IMG/VR virus record: IMGVR_UViG_3300010045_000005
Span: 1 to 38,126 of that record
DNA: 38,126 nt
From: a virus
Reading direction: 5' to 3' (one strand)
Shown: positions 21,958 through 31,400 of the stretch, piece after piece
How positions within the stretch are numbered: position 1 is the stretch's first letter
Layout of the letters: every line of letters starts with the position of its first letter
Notes under the pieces: model-generated
What the model was told of the DNA's origin: nothing
The model's input: only the letters and a program-made list of their open reading frames with translations
The model's database searches: none
Made by a program: the position numbers and the translations under genes

Positions 21958-22593
21958 ATGGGCGCGGCTTACTGCACAGCAGACGACATCAAGGCGCAGG
22001 CGTTTGAAGAATTAAACGACGCCGAAGACGACTTGCTCGACCAGCTAGCGGAAGCCGCCTCACGCATCTTCGACCGGGCGGCTGAAGCGCCGGAAGGGTA
22101 CTTTGCCGCAGCCGCCGACGACTCAACGCCCGCGACTCGAATCTTCTACGGGGAAGGCACAGACTCGCTTTCATTGCCGCCCTACGTGCCGGGCACACTG
22201 AGTGACGTGGCACTGCCCGACGGTCTCCCGGAAATAGAGTTCATTGAAGACTCGACCCAATTTATTCTGACGCGCGCGTACATCACGCCGCTCAGTCTCT
22301 CTTTGACAGACCCGACCTACTGGCCGGGGCGAAACGATTGGCAGCGACGCTCTTCTATGGGCTGGCCGGCAGGCGTTGCGATCAGCGTCACGGCGCGCTG
22401 GGGATTCGGGGCAGTGCCGGGCGACGTGCGACAGGCCGTCATCCAGACCGCCGTGCTCATCTTCCGCGACGTTGACCCGGCCCGCACGGCAGCGGCAGAC
22501 CTCGAAGGCCAGAGCGTCGCCGCCGACATGCCCGCGATGGCAAAGATGGTGGCAGAGAAGTGGCGCGAGCGCGGACTGGTTTACGGGAACTGA
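21958..22593 (+). CDS. Head-tail connector protein (gp6-like)
   Basis: A 211-aa protein. The N-terminal segment (CTADDIKAQAFEELNDAEDD) and the later RAYITPLSLSLTDPTYWPGR resemble head completion/connector proteins of siphoviruses, and VTARWGFGAVPGDVRQAVIQ is the hallmark sequence of this group (WG followed by PxxVxxAxxxxA). GAGGTG precedes the start. It would form the ring under the portal. The order connector, gpG-like, neck and tube supports the call. Confidence 0.85.
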   Translation: MGAAYCTADDIKAQAFEELNDAEDDLLDQLAEAASRIFDRAAEAPEGYFAAAADDSTPATRIFYGEGTDSLSLPPYVPGTLSDVALPDGLPEIEFIEDSTQFILTRAYITPLSLSLTDPTYWPGRNDWQRRSSMGWPAGVAISVTARWGFGAVPGDVRQAVIQTAVLIFRDVDPARTAAADLEGQSVAADMPAMAKMVAEKWRERGLVYGN

Positions 22594-22594
22594 C

Positions 22595-23107
22595 ATGATC
22601 CGCATCACGGCAAGCGTTGACGGGAAGCCAGCTTTCGACCGCGCCTTCCTGAAGGTCGAAGCGACGTTTGATGATTTCACTCCGGTCTTTGAAGAAGCGG
22701 GCGAGCAGCTCCTTGAATTCAACGAAGATCAATTCCAGTCGGCGGGCGCGGCGGGTGGCACGCCGTGGCAGCCGCTCACGGACGATTACGCCAGGTGGAA
22801 AGCGCTGCACTCATCCTGGGGCGCGCTCATTGATCTATCTACCTTGCGCCTCTCCGACAAGATGATGCGCTCGCTCACGAAGCGCGGGGCGGACGGCAAT
22901 GTCTGGGAAGTCGGAAAAAGGGAAGCCGCGTTCGGCTCAACCAACCCGCTCGCAGGCTATCACCATAGGGGCGAAGGAAGATTGCCCGCGCGCGAGATCA
23001 TCGTCTTAAACGAGCAGCGACGCACGCAGTTGATGAAGAGATCGCAGAAGCGCCTCGTCGCGGAACTGAGAGAGACGGGACTGATTCAAAGGACGGCGGA
23101 ATTCTAG
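22595..23107 (+). CDS. Virion morphogenesis protein (Mu gpG-like)
   Basis: A 170-aa protein beginning one base after the connector stop at the ATG at 22595. FEEAGEQLLEFNEDQFQSAG, then GTPWQPLTDDYARWK and a final segment PLAGYHHRGEGRLPAREIIV, form the well-known pattern of the Mu gpG/virion morphogenesis family (G-x-x-W-x-P-L ... H-x-G ... lPaRpf). These proteins take part in joining head and tail. Upstream in-frame residues overlap the connector gene and are not part of it. Confidence 0.85.
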   Translation: MIRITASVDGKPAFDRAFLKVEATFDDFTPVFEEAGEQLLEFNEDQFQSAGAAGGTPWQPLTDDYARWKALHSSWGALIDLSTLRLSDKMMRSLTKRGADGNVWEVGKREAAFGSTNPLAGYHHRGEGRLPAREIIVLNEQRRTQLMKRSQKRLVAELRETGLIQRTAEF

Positions 23108-23110
23108 CTT

Positions 23111-23665
23111 ATGGCCGACATGACATTCGCAGAGTTTCTCGCCATTCAGCATTACAAGGCGCAGTTCGTAGAGCCACTCGCCACGCGCCTGCGCGCATTG
23201 ATCGTTGAAAGAATCTCGGCGGCCCTCGAATGGGCAGAGTACGGAAACGCCGGGGCGCTCGGTCAACCCGTCTTGCCGAAGTTCAAGTCAGACCATAACT
23301 CCGAAGTCGGCATGGTCTCGACCGCGTGGCCGGTCTTGATGGTGATTCCAATCGAGACGGCTTCTTTCACGGAAGACTTCATCGGTCTGGAGCATCAGCT
23401 TCATGTGCAGGCGGATGTAGTGGGCAAGGATGGTAACCGGCTAACGACGGAAGCCATGCTCTATTTGAAAGCAATCATCCACGTCGTGCTCAGTTTGAAA
23501 TCAAGCGACTGGACAGCGCAATGGCCCGCAGGCTCACAGAAGCCGGGCGGCATCGCGTGGGATGTTATCAACCACGATTACGGGACGCTCCGGGGCAACA
23601 AGAAGGCGACGATGTACAAGCGGAGCGTTTCATGTCGGGTAGAAGTCAAAGCAGTGGAGGCTTGA
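23111..23665 (+). CDS. Neck / tail-terminator-like protein
   Basis: A 184-aa protein. HQLHVQADVVGKDGNRLTTE, LYLKAIIHVVLSL and the ending MYKRSVSCRVEVKAVE resemble tail terminator or tail completion proteins: helix, central strands, and a final strand that carries the interface. It lies between the gpG-like and tail tube genes, where such proteins are usual. No ribosome site is obvious, so it is probably coupled to the gene three bases upstream. Confidence 0.7.
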   Translation: MADMTFAEFLAIQHYKAQFVEPLATRLRALIVERISAALEWAEYGNAGALGQPVLPKFKSDHNSEVGMVSTAWPVLMVIPIETASFTEDFIGLEHQLHVQADVVGKDGNRLTTEAMLYLKAIIHVVLSLKSSDWTAQWPAGSQKPGGIAWDVINHDYGTLRGNKKATMYKRSVSCRVEVKAVEA

Positions 23666-23670
23666 GAGAA

Positions 23671-23955
23671 ATGGCTACGCAACCAACTGAAAATAAATCA
23701 ACCGCACCGGCGGCGACCAAACCGGCGGCAACCAAAGAAGAGAAGGCGGTCGTGTCCTACGAAGAGCAAGCACGCAAAGGGGGACACGGCGACCTGTCGG
23801 GCATAGGAGTCAGCTATCGGCCAGACCTCGATCCGGGGCACGGCAGCAAAGAGAAGCCGACGCCTGCGCCTGAAGTCACGGAGATGGTTGGCACGGGCGA
23901 CTCTCAGCAGGAGTTCAAAGTCGTAGGCGGCACGCGCACGCTCGAAGAGAAGTAG
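23671..23955 (+). CDS. Short disordered protein before the tail tube
   Basis: A 94-aa hydrophilic protein starting after GGAGGCTTGAGAGAA. It is rich in Lys, Ala, Thr and Glu (APAATKPAATKEEKA), with SYEEQARKGGHGDL as the only ordered-looking stretch. It is probably largely unfolded. Such short proteins before the tail tube are seen in other phages with no known function. Confidence 0.55.
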   Translation: MATQPTENKSTAPAATKPAATKEEKAVVSYEEQARKGGHGDLSGIGVSYRPDLDPGHGSKEKPTPAPEVTEMVGTGDSQQEFKVVGGTRTLEEK

Positions 23956-24037
23956 CGCGCCGATTTTGGAAATGGTTACTAAGTTAAGTGAGTGGTCACT
24001 TGAGGGCCAAAACGTAAAGTAAAGAGAGGTAAAAACC

Positions 24038-24634
24038 ATGCCGGGTACAACTGCTCCCATCGTCACTAACAACGTCATGCGCGGCCCTTCGAAGCTGTTC
24101 TTGAACGTCGCGCTGCCAGCCGGCGGCGCGACACTCACGCTGCACACGGACGGCACGCCCGAATCTGTCGCCAATCCGAACGCCGTCTATCTCGGCGGCA
24201 CGCGCGAGGGCCTGCGGATGGTGACTGAGCACACCGAAGGCGAAGAGACGATGGACGAGCTACCAGCGCCGTATCGCGTCCACGTCACGCAGGAGCGCGC
24301 GCGCATTGAAGGCGTGATGCTCGAAATGCTCGACTTCCAGCGCCTCGCCAAACTCGTGCCGACGGGCGTGTACTCGACCGGCTCGGGCTACGTGCGCATC
24401 ACTTCGGGCGGCCTGCTCTCGATCACGGCAATTCCGATAGCGGCGATTTCGGAAGACCCGGCGAACGCTGGCAAGTTCATCGTGTTTATGCTCTATGCGG
24501 CACGCAATACGAAGGGGCTGGAGATTCCGTTGTCGGGTAAGAGCCGCACTGAAATCCCGTTCACCTTCGAGGGATTGTCAGTACCGGGCCGCACAGCGGG
24601 CGACAATCTCTGGCACATCAACAAGCAGACCTAA
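24038..24634 (+). CDS. Major tail tube protein
   Basis: A 198-aa protein with AAAGAGAGG before its ATG. Strand-rich segments include RGPSKLFLNVALPAGGATLTL and IPFTFEGLSVPGRTAGDNLW, with YRVHVTQERARIEGVMLEML between. Tail tube proteins start with a similar N-x-x-x-G-P strand and end in a FTFEGL-like strand. Its size, the 80-base gap before it and the tail chaperones directly after it all fit. It forms the hexameric rings of the non-contractile tail; no sheath gene is present. Confidence 0.82.
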   Translation: MPGTTAPIVTNNVMRGPSKLFLNVALPAGGATLTLHTDGTPESVANPNAVYLGGTREGLRMVTEHTEGEETMDELPAPYRVHVTQERARIEGVMLEMLDFQRLAKLVPTGVYSTGSGYVRITSGGLLSITAIPIAAISEDPANAGKFIVFMLYAARNTKGLEIPLSGKSRTEIPFTFEGLSVPGRTAGDNLWHINKQT

Positions 24635-24658
24635 GCGGTCTGACATCTGAAAGGCACT

Positions 24659-25195
24659 ATGGCTGAAAAACAGATCATCTCGGCGGCGGCGTGGGGCGCT
24701 GCCGCCAAATCGAATCTTCTCACCTTGCCGTCCGGCGCGGTCGTTGAAGTGAAACGGCCCGGCCCCGAAGTCTATCTGAAATTCGGGCAGATGCCGCAGG
24801 CGCTCGTTAGCCTTCTGGTGAAAACCAAGAATCCAGACCAGCTTGAGCACGCCACCGTCATGGCGTCCTTCGCGCAGCTCTCGGACGAAGAGTTTAAGCA
24901 ATACATGCTCTTTGCCCGCGACATAGTTGCGGCTTCTGTCGTGCGCCCGAAGATCGTTGTAGGCGCGACCGGCGAAGATGAGATTGACCCGTCCGACATT
25001 CCGCCGGGTGATTTCTGGCATCTCGTGAGTTGGGCCGCACTCGCCGCCCGTGGCATCCCTGTCCAGACCACAAAGGGGGATACCACGGTGGAAGCCGTGG
25101 AGACCTTTCGTCCAGAGCAAGGCGTTTCCGATGCTCTGTCTGGCAGCGTCCCGCTTCCACCAGAAGCCCAGCCAAATGTACGGCCTACTGGATGA
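24659..25195 (+). CDS. Tail assembly chaperone (lambda G-like)
   Basis: A 178-aa protein between tube and tape measure. TLPSGAVVEVKRPGPEVYLK, followed by FGQMPQALVSLLVKTK and SDEEFKQYMLFARDIVAASV, has the strand-helix pattern of tail chaperones that coat the tape measure during assembly. The C-terminus is Pro-rich. The next frame overlaps it by 20 bases, in the +1 register, the place where many phages use programmed frameshifting to make a longer G-T product. Confidence 0.75.
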   Translation: MAEKQIISAAAWGAAAKSNLLTLPSGAVVEVKRPGPEVYLKFGQMPQALVSLLVKTKNPDQLEHATVMASFAQLSDEEFKQYMLFARDIVAASVVRPKIVVGATGEDEIDPSDIPPGDFWHLVSWAALAARGIPVQTTKGDTTVEAVETFRPEQGVSDALSGSVPLPPEAQPNVRPTG

Positions 25196-25373
25196 AACGA
25201 TTGCGCTTGATTTCGACTGCGCTGCGGCTCTTTATCTCCGCTTGAATGACCCTGACCCTACATCCGCGCTGCTCGCGGCACTCGTGCGCGGCGCGGCCCC
25301 GCCCGGCGACGGATACGAACCCATGCCGCCGCCGAATTCTCAAAGCGACAACAACCGGACGGTCTACTGGTAA
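25176..25373 (+). CDS. Second tail chaperone reading frame (T-like), possible frameshift extension
   Basis: If begun at the ATG at 25176 it gives 65 aa (YGLLDETIALDFDCAAALYL is the start). That ATG lacks a ribosome site, and the frame is open well upstream through the overlap with the G-like gene. Reaching it from the G-like frame would take a +1 (or -2) shift, not the -1 shift of lambda; no textbook slippery heptamer is evident in the short overlap. I cannot tell coupled re-initiation from frameshifting. Confidence 0.7.
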   Translation: MYGLLDETIALDFDCAAALYLRLNDPDPTSALLAALVRGAAPPGDGYEPMPPPNSQSDNNRTVYW

Positions 25374-25389
25374 AGGAGCGTAGGGCGGC

Positions 25390-27744
25390 ATGGGACTCGG
25401 CGATAATTCAATCGCACTACTTTGGCATCTCAAGGTCGAAGGCTCGCCCGAATCACAGCGCGAGGTGGCCGCTCTCCGCTCTGCCGTCACATCCGACATA
25501 AACCAGCTCACGACAACGAGCAAAGCGGGCATGGCCCAGATAGAGACGGCCAATGCCAGCATGGGCGAGTCATTCCTTTCGAGCGCCCGCAACGTGGCAC
25601 TTGTGGGGACGGTCGCGGTTGGAGCTGTGGCCGGGCTTTTCGCATTCGCGAAGCAGGCGACCGAAACTGCCGCCAATCTCTACGACCTGCACCAGCAGAC
25701 GGGCTTCAACGTCGAGACCCTCAGCGCCCTGAAGAATATCGCCGACACGACCGGCGGCAGCATCGAGGGCGTCTCGGGCGCGCTCAATATCTTCCAGGCC
25801 AATCAGGTCAAGGCGCGCGAGGGAAATAAAGAACTCAACGCCACCTTCCAAGCCCTCAATATCAGCACGAGAGATAACGAGCGCGGCCTGCGCGACGCCT
25901 TCAGTGCCATCGCCGCGTTGACCAACAAGGAAGAGCAGCTCGCTCGCGCGCGCCAGTTGTTTGGTAAGAGCGGCGCTCAGGTGCTCGCCATCATCCGTGA
26001 CACGAACGGCAACCTTGATGAAGCCATTAAGAAATTCAGCGACCTCGGGCAAATCATCTCGACCGAAGACGCGAAAGCCGCAGATGAATTCCACGACCAG
26101 CTCGCCGCCGTGGGCCGTGAGACCGAATCACTTGGCCGCTCCGTTGCCATCGGATTGCTGCCCATTCTGCAATCGCTGCTCGGGATGGTCGGATGGCTGA
26201 CTACAGCCTTCAAGGGCTGGGGCATGGCGATTGATTGGGTCAAGGAGAAGATGGGCGGGAGCTGGGTAGAGAAGGCTTTCGCGGCTGTCAAAGCCTTCCA
26301 TCCGGGCCTCGGCGCTGCCAGCGCTGTACAGGGCGTCATGGATGCCATGCAATCGCGCGAGAGCGGCCCTCCGTCGCCGAGTGGCGCAGGCAGCGGTCGC
26401 GGAGGAAAGCCCGCGACCGGAATCAGCGAAGAAGGGCAGGCCGAACTTAACAGACTCAAAGAACTGAACCGTGGCCTGACTGACGCCGCACGCCAGACGC
26501 GCGAGAATCTCGACAGGGAATTCGAGCAGGGCCGGGTCAACCGGGAAAACTTCTACAATCAATCGAAGGCCGATGTTGATAAAGAGTACCGGCTGCGCAT
26601 GTCTATCCTCATGCAACAGGAGACAGCGGCCAATACCTACATCAAAAAAGAGCAGGAGCTAAACGATAAACTCGCCGAGGTCGAGAGGGAGAGGCAGGAG
26701 GCAAAGCGCACCCGCGCCAAAGAATTTCAGCGGCTGGATGACGAGCAGAAGAAGGCCGAGCTAGATGCCCGTGTCGCGCAACTCAAGCGCGAAGATGAGG
26801 TCGAGAGGTTCTACGAAGAGAAGCAGCTTGAGAGCGCTGAGGCTTTAATCAAGTCAGGTGCTGTCACAGAAAATGACGTTGACGAATTGCGCTTCAAGCA
26901 AAAGCAGGAGCAGCTCGAACGTCGCCTGGTAATCCTGCGCACCGAAATCGAAGCCTATGGCGAGTTCTCGGAAAAATATCAGTCCATCATGCACGACATC
27001 CAGATGGCTGATAACGAGCGCACAGAAAATGAGGAAGCCAACGAGCGCCGGCGCGCTGAGGTGCGCGCGCGCGAACTCGCCGCCGAGATGGATAAGGCGA
27101 CGGGGCGCACGGGCGACGGAACAGTCCCCGAAGACGAGATAGGCAAGATCATCGAAGCCCAGATAGGGCCGCCGCCCGACATGCAGCCGCACATGGACGC
27201 GATTGCGGTCTTCAGGGATTTTGCAGTAGGGGCATGGGGCGTGGTAACGCAGGGCTTCGGCCACATGGTCGAGGCATTTCTGACCGGCGGCAATCTGGCG
27301 GGCCAGTCATTCGGGAAGATGACGAAGGCCGCCATCGCCTCGGTTGCAGCGCAAGCCTCCGTGCGCGCTCTGTTTGAGATCGGAATGTGGCTCGCTACTC
27401 TATGGCTCAATCCCGCAGAGTCTGCGACTCACCTACTCGCCGCGCAGACCTTTGGTCTGGTCGCGTTGATGGCGTCAGGCGCGGCGCTGGCGATACCTGG
27501 CGGCGGGGGAGCCGGTGGAGGCACTACTACTCAGACATCATCGTCAAGCGGAAGGGGCAGTTCACAGCAGAATCAGCCCGTGCCGATAGAGGCGAATCGC
27601 CGCCAGTCAGAGCAAGCGATCAACGTGAATGTGAATGTGCGCCGCGATCCGGGTTCAATCGTGGATGTCGTGGTCGAAGATTTCAGGAACAACGGGCGGA
27701 CAAAACAGGTCATCGGCAACGATGGAATGCTGGCCGCCGTGTGA
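25390..27744 (+). CDS. Tape measure protein
   Basis: A 784-aa tail length-determining protein, the second longest here. Residues about 67-87 are hydrophobic (VALVGTVAVGAVAGLFAFAK), residues about 360-600 are a long charged coiled coil (for example AEVERERQEAKRTRAKEFQR), and residues 604-720 form a hydrophobic helical region (VRALFEIGMWLATLW), followed by a Gly/Ser/Gln-rich linker and a last strand. Its length predicts a tail of roughly 115-120 nm by the usual 0.15 nm per residue rule, an estimate only. It also helps DNA pass the membrane. No peptidoglycan hydrolase motif is apparent. Confidence 0.93.
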   Translation: MGLGDNSIALLWHLKVEGSPESQREVAALRSAVTSDINQLTTTSKAGMAQIETANASMGESFLSSARNVALVGTVAVGAVAGLFAFAKQATETAANLYDLHQQTGFNVETLSALKNIADTTGGSIEGVSGALNIFQANQVKAREGNKELNATFQALNISTRDNERGLRDAFSAIAALTNKEEQLARARQLFGKSGAQVLAIIRDTNGNLDEAIKKFSDLGQIISTEDAKAADEFHDQLAAVGRETESLGRSVAIGLLPILQSLLGMVGWLTTAFKGWGMAIDWVKEKMGGSWVEKAFAAVKAFHPGLGAASAVQGVMDAMQSRESGPPSPSGAGSGRGGKPATGISEEGQAELNRLKELNRGLTDAARQTRENLDREFEQGRVNRENFYNQSKADVDKEYRLRMSILMQQETAANTYIKKEQELNDKLAEVERERQEAKRTRAKEFQRLDDEQKKAELDARVAQLKREDEVERFYEEKQLESAEALIKSGAVTENDVDELRFKQKQEQLERRLVILRTEIEAYGEFSEKYQSIMHDIQMADNERTENEEANERRRAEVRARELAAEMDKATGRTGDGTVPEDEIGKIIEAQIGPPPDMQPHMDAIAVFRDFAVGAWGVVTQGFGHMVEAFLTGGNLAGQSFGKMTKAAIASVAAQASVRALFEIGMWLATLWLNPAESATHLLAAQTFGLVALMASGAALAIPGGGGAGGGTTTQTSSSSGRGSSQQNQPVPIEANRRQSEQAINVNVNVRRDPGSIVDVVVEDFRNNGRTKQVIGNDGMLAAV

Positions 27745-27745
27745 G

Positions 27746-27970
27746 TCATTTCTGGCGCTTAAAGACGTAGGTAAGCACACTCACGGTCGTTGAAGTTTTG
27801 CTGCCGACGGCGACGAGTTCCCACCCTTCTCCACCAAGCTGGTTAATCTTCTTCTCAGATGGCTCGTATTCGACTTTGTATTCCCACTGGGTCTTGACAG
27901 CCTGAAGTGTCCACCCGCCCACAAAGAAAACCGCGACAAGCGCCAGCGCGATCATCCATCTACGTCTCAT
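27746..27970 (-). CDS. DUF4177-like protein with membrane anchor (moron)
   Basis: A 74-aa protein on the minus strand within the tail genes. Residues 5-22 are a signal-anchor or signal peptide (WMIALALVAVFFVGGWTL). Then comes a small DUF4177-type domain (QWEYKVEY, LGGEGWELVAVG, YVFKR). GGAGGG lies nine bases before the ATG. An anchored protein opposed to the late genes suggests expression from its own promoter, for instance in the lysogen, perhaps at the cell surface. DUF4177 has no known activity. Its 3' end abuts the tape measure stop. Confidence 0.8.
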   Translation of the reverse strand: MRRRWMIALALVAVFFVGGWTLQAVKTQWEYKVEYEPSEKKINQLGGEGWELVAVGSKTSTTVSVLTYVFKRQK

Positions 27971-28030
27971 TATTCTGCCCTCCTGCTCGGAGAATAGCGA
28001 GGCCCAGTAAAACAGGCAAGGCCGTAAAAC

Positions 28031-28043
28031 TTCTACGACACCT
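28031..28043. promoter_or_regulatory. Intergenic motif TTCTACGACACCT, copy 3
   Basis: It matches 12 of 13 bases of copies 1 and 2. It lies 61 bases upstream of the DUF4177-like minus gene and 27 bases upstream of the plus-strand tail gene, the same arrangement as copy 2. On the minus strand it reads TAGAAG where copy 2 reads TATAAG. Confidence 0.45.
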
Positions 28044-28070
28044 CCGCTCGCCTGCTACCTTCCCGCCGCG

Positions 28071-28439
28071 ATGCCAACGCCTACCTATCCGAGCCTGACT
28101 TCAATTTACCCGACCGAATATTCGGAGCAGCCCCCGCACTATCTGGGGACGAAGACCGAATACACAGACGGGGGCATTGACACGCGGTCTTATTCAGACA
28201 CCCCTTTGCGTAGATGGACGATCATCTACGAGGGCAAGCCTACCGCCGACGCCACGCCCTTCGACGCTCTGGCGGCGGCTGTCAAATACAACCCACAGGA
28301 AGGCTCCTTGCTTCCCCTCATGTTCACGCCCCGCGGTGAGTCCGCGACCTCCGTGTACATAGACGAAGGAGGCTTCAAGCACACGAACAGCGGAAGCTGG
28401 ATCCACCGGATAGAGATTCACTTAATCAAGCGACCCTAA
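28071..28439 (+). CDS. Distal-tail/minor tail protein
   Basis: A 122-aa protein. YSDTPLRRWTIIYEGKPTAD, SLLPLMFTPRGESATSVYID and WIHRIEIHLIKRP resemble small minor tail proteins (lambda gpM/DUF2460-like) that join the tail tube to the hub. It lies between tape measure and hub genes. Its stop is directly followed by the hub ATG (TAAATG). The ribosome site is weak. Confidence 0.7.
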   Translation: MPTPTYPSLTSIYPTEYSEQPPHYLGTKTEYTDGGIDTRSYSDTPLRRWTIIYEGKPTADATPFDALAAAVKYNPQEGSLLPLMFTPRGESATSVYIDEGGFKHTNSGSWIHRIEIHLIKRP

Positions 28440-31400
28440 ATGCAAGATGTCCACGCCACATTGTTGACCAGACTCCAGCAGTCCGTCCTCGACCCGGCGA
28501 CGGAGCGCAAGCCCTGCGACCTCTACGAAGTCTATGCACACGATTACATCCCTGACCCCGTAAATGGCTTCGAGCCAGCGGACGCGCTGGAAAAATTCTC
28601 TGCTATAGACATCACCTGGAATGGCATCGCATACAGGCGTGAGGTTGTTTCCAGAGGCAGCATAGACAAGCAGCTCGGCCAGCAGATAAACACCGTCTCC
28701 GTCACATTCTCGGCTGTGAGCGGGTATCTGCCCACGTGGGCCATAGACAATGATGTCGAAGGCATGTGGATGGTCATCCGCTACGTCGAGCGGGACATCA
28801 CGGCAGGCTCGATAGTTCTTTTTGCGGGGAAATGCCGAAAGCCCGGCACGATCAATGACCGAACCTTCCAGATAAGTATCGCGCAGGAAGCGGTTGACCC
28901 CAACGCAGAGCTGCCCCTGCGCTCCTTCACTGCTCAAGACCCGGAAGGGCGCTCGCCCACAGATGACGAATACGAAGGCATCAGGCTCGTGGCAGTGGCT
29001 GGCAGCCAGACGACGCCCCAAATCATCCCGGCTCAAAATAGGTTCGCCAGACTGATCGGCCAGCGTGACACCGTTGATGTTACTCGCCAGTGGTCATCTC
29101 TAGACAACACCCCGTATGGCGATCCCGTCCCGGAAGTCTTAGGCCGTGCTCAGATGAAATTGAAACCATTCTTCTGGGCGGACAAGGGGCTTTTCGTCGC
29201 ATACCTGATGGCCGGGCCAGCCGGGCCGATTGCCGGGATGAGTGACATCAAATCCCGCACGTCTGGCTTTTCTGACCCCTTCAATCTGCCCGGCCCTGTC
29301 GGGCCGATCATCCACCTCGGCGACCGCGGCGGCACGGGCACGAATCTGGGAAACACGAATCAGTTTCAGGAATCTGGAAAGTTCTCTCACCTCGCCTACA
29401 TCGAAGGCGCTTCGACGGGTTCGGCTGCGGACGTGGAAGACGCGCCACCGGAAGTCACGGCGCTCGTCAAGGGGCGACGTGTACCCGTGCCGGATTCGTC
29501 GGGCATCTACACTTCGATTGATGATGAAGCCTCGCTCGAATGGTCTGACAATCCGGTGGATTTGGCGCGCTGGGTATTTATTGAGAGCGGGCTGGATGAG
29601 AATTTTCTTGAGGATGCCGTTAATTACCAGACGAGGCTCTGGTGCGACGAGCCTCTCCTGGATGAGTCGAACAGCTCGCGCGTCTTCATCCCCTCCGTTG
29701 ATATTCCGCAGACGGGCGGGCCGATTACGCGCTACATCCCGACGGGCTTCATCAATCCTCGCTCCATTCGCTTCCAGCTCGGCGAGCCGGTCGCAGATCC
29801 GACGATTGAGCAAGCGCCTTACGAGCCGCTGGATTTGGACGATATTCCGGGCGTCTTCACGATAGAGAGATTCTATCGTAAGCGATACACCTTCAACGCC
29901 CCCATCATGGAGAGAATCAAAGCCACGAATTTTCTCTTTAAGATTCTGTACCCGTCCGCGCGCCTCTACGACGTGGTTAATTCAAAGGGCGAGATTGAAA
30001 TCCGAAGCGAAAAGGCTGCGGATAGATGTCTGCTCAGGGCGAGCACCTCGCCGGGCGCGACCGCAATTTTGGTTGACGACGTGACGCAGTGGAAGACCGG
30101 CGCGCTATTAAAAGGCTACGTCCATATCGGGTTCGGATTAACGACTTCTGAGAATCGAAGGGTCAGCAGCGCCACCTATTCTCTGGCCGGAAACACCATC
30201 ACGATATCTGCCGCGAGCACAGGTATTGGCGTCGCCGTCCCCGGCGGTGGCTTCCTTTCGGGCGGCTCTTCCACAGTTCAGGCATCTGGTACGGTCGTTC
30301 TCACAGGCTCGCCCGCCGCCGGTGCCACCGTCACGGCCACACTCAATGGGATAGCAGTTCTTTACACTCTGGCGGGTGATGACACTTTAACTTCCGCAGC
30401 GGCGATGCTGGCCGTCGCCATCAACGCGGACACGAGACTGAATAGATTTATCAGCGCCACCTCGTCGGGCGCTGTCGTGACAATTAAAGCCAAGTACGGA
30501 GAGCTGAATCTCAGCTCCGCTTTGATCCTCGCGCACACCGGCCCGCGCGCCGCGCCCATTGTTCCGCCTGTCCTGGCCTCTTCCGCCGGGACGCTTCTCC
30601 CAGCGGGCACATACCTCGTCGCCTATGCCTATGTCACGGCGATGGGTAAGACAACCACGGGCACGCCCGTCAGTATCACGATTGCGGCCAATAAGAAGAT
30701 AGACGTTTCATCGTTGGGCGGTCTCCCTGTGGGCGTGCTCTCAGTCAACTGGTACGTCTCCGAATCGCCCGGCTCAGACAAATTACTGTATTACGGAAAT
30801 AACAACGGCGGGGCGTTCTCAATTACCAGTCTGCCCTCAAAGGGTAATCCGGGCGTGCCGCCATTTAATTCGTCGGGCGAGGAAGCTATCCGCATTGCGA
30901 TGCCCTTTGCCACAAATACGCAGGGGCCGACGGTGTTGGCGCAGGCCGGTCTGACGAAGGGGAATATCAAAGGCCGCACTTATAACTTCCCCCTGGGGAG
31001 CGAGCAGTCGAGCGTCAATCAAATCAAAGGAAAATTCAGAGACGCGGCAAATGACTTCGCTCTGACACCTTTCACAGTGAGTGATAAGGCCCACTATGCG
31101 CGCGTGCATAAGTGGACGCCCCTAGAGGTGGATTTTTCAGGTGTTGACAACTGGCATCAGGCATTCCGTCTGGCAAACGCGGCACTAGCAAAGAATCGCG
31201 AGGGTGACTGGTTTGATACTCACGTCACGGGAAATGGCGAAGCGCTCCTTCTGGAAGAAGGGGATTTGAAGACCGCGAGCGATGTGTCGGCAGGGTTGAT
31301 CAACGTGCTCACGAGAATTGAGGCGCTGTCCATCTCGCCAACGCACGAGGTGACGATTCGGCGTGCGCGCCGTTACTCGACCGAGATGTTTTCGGATGAT

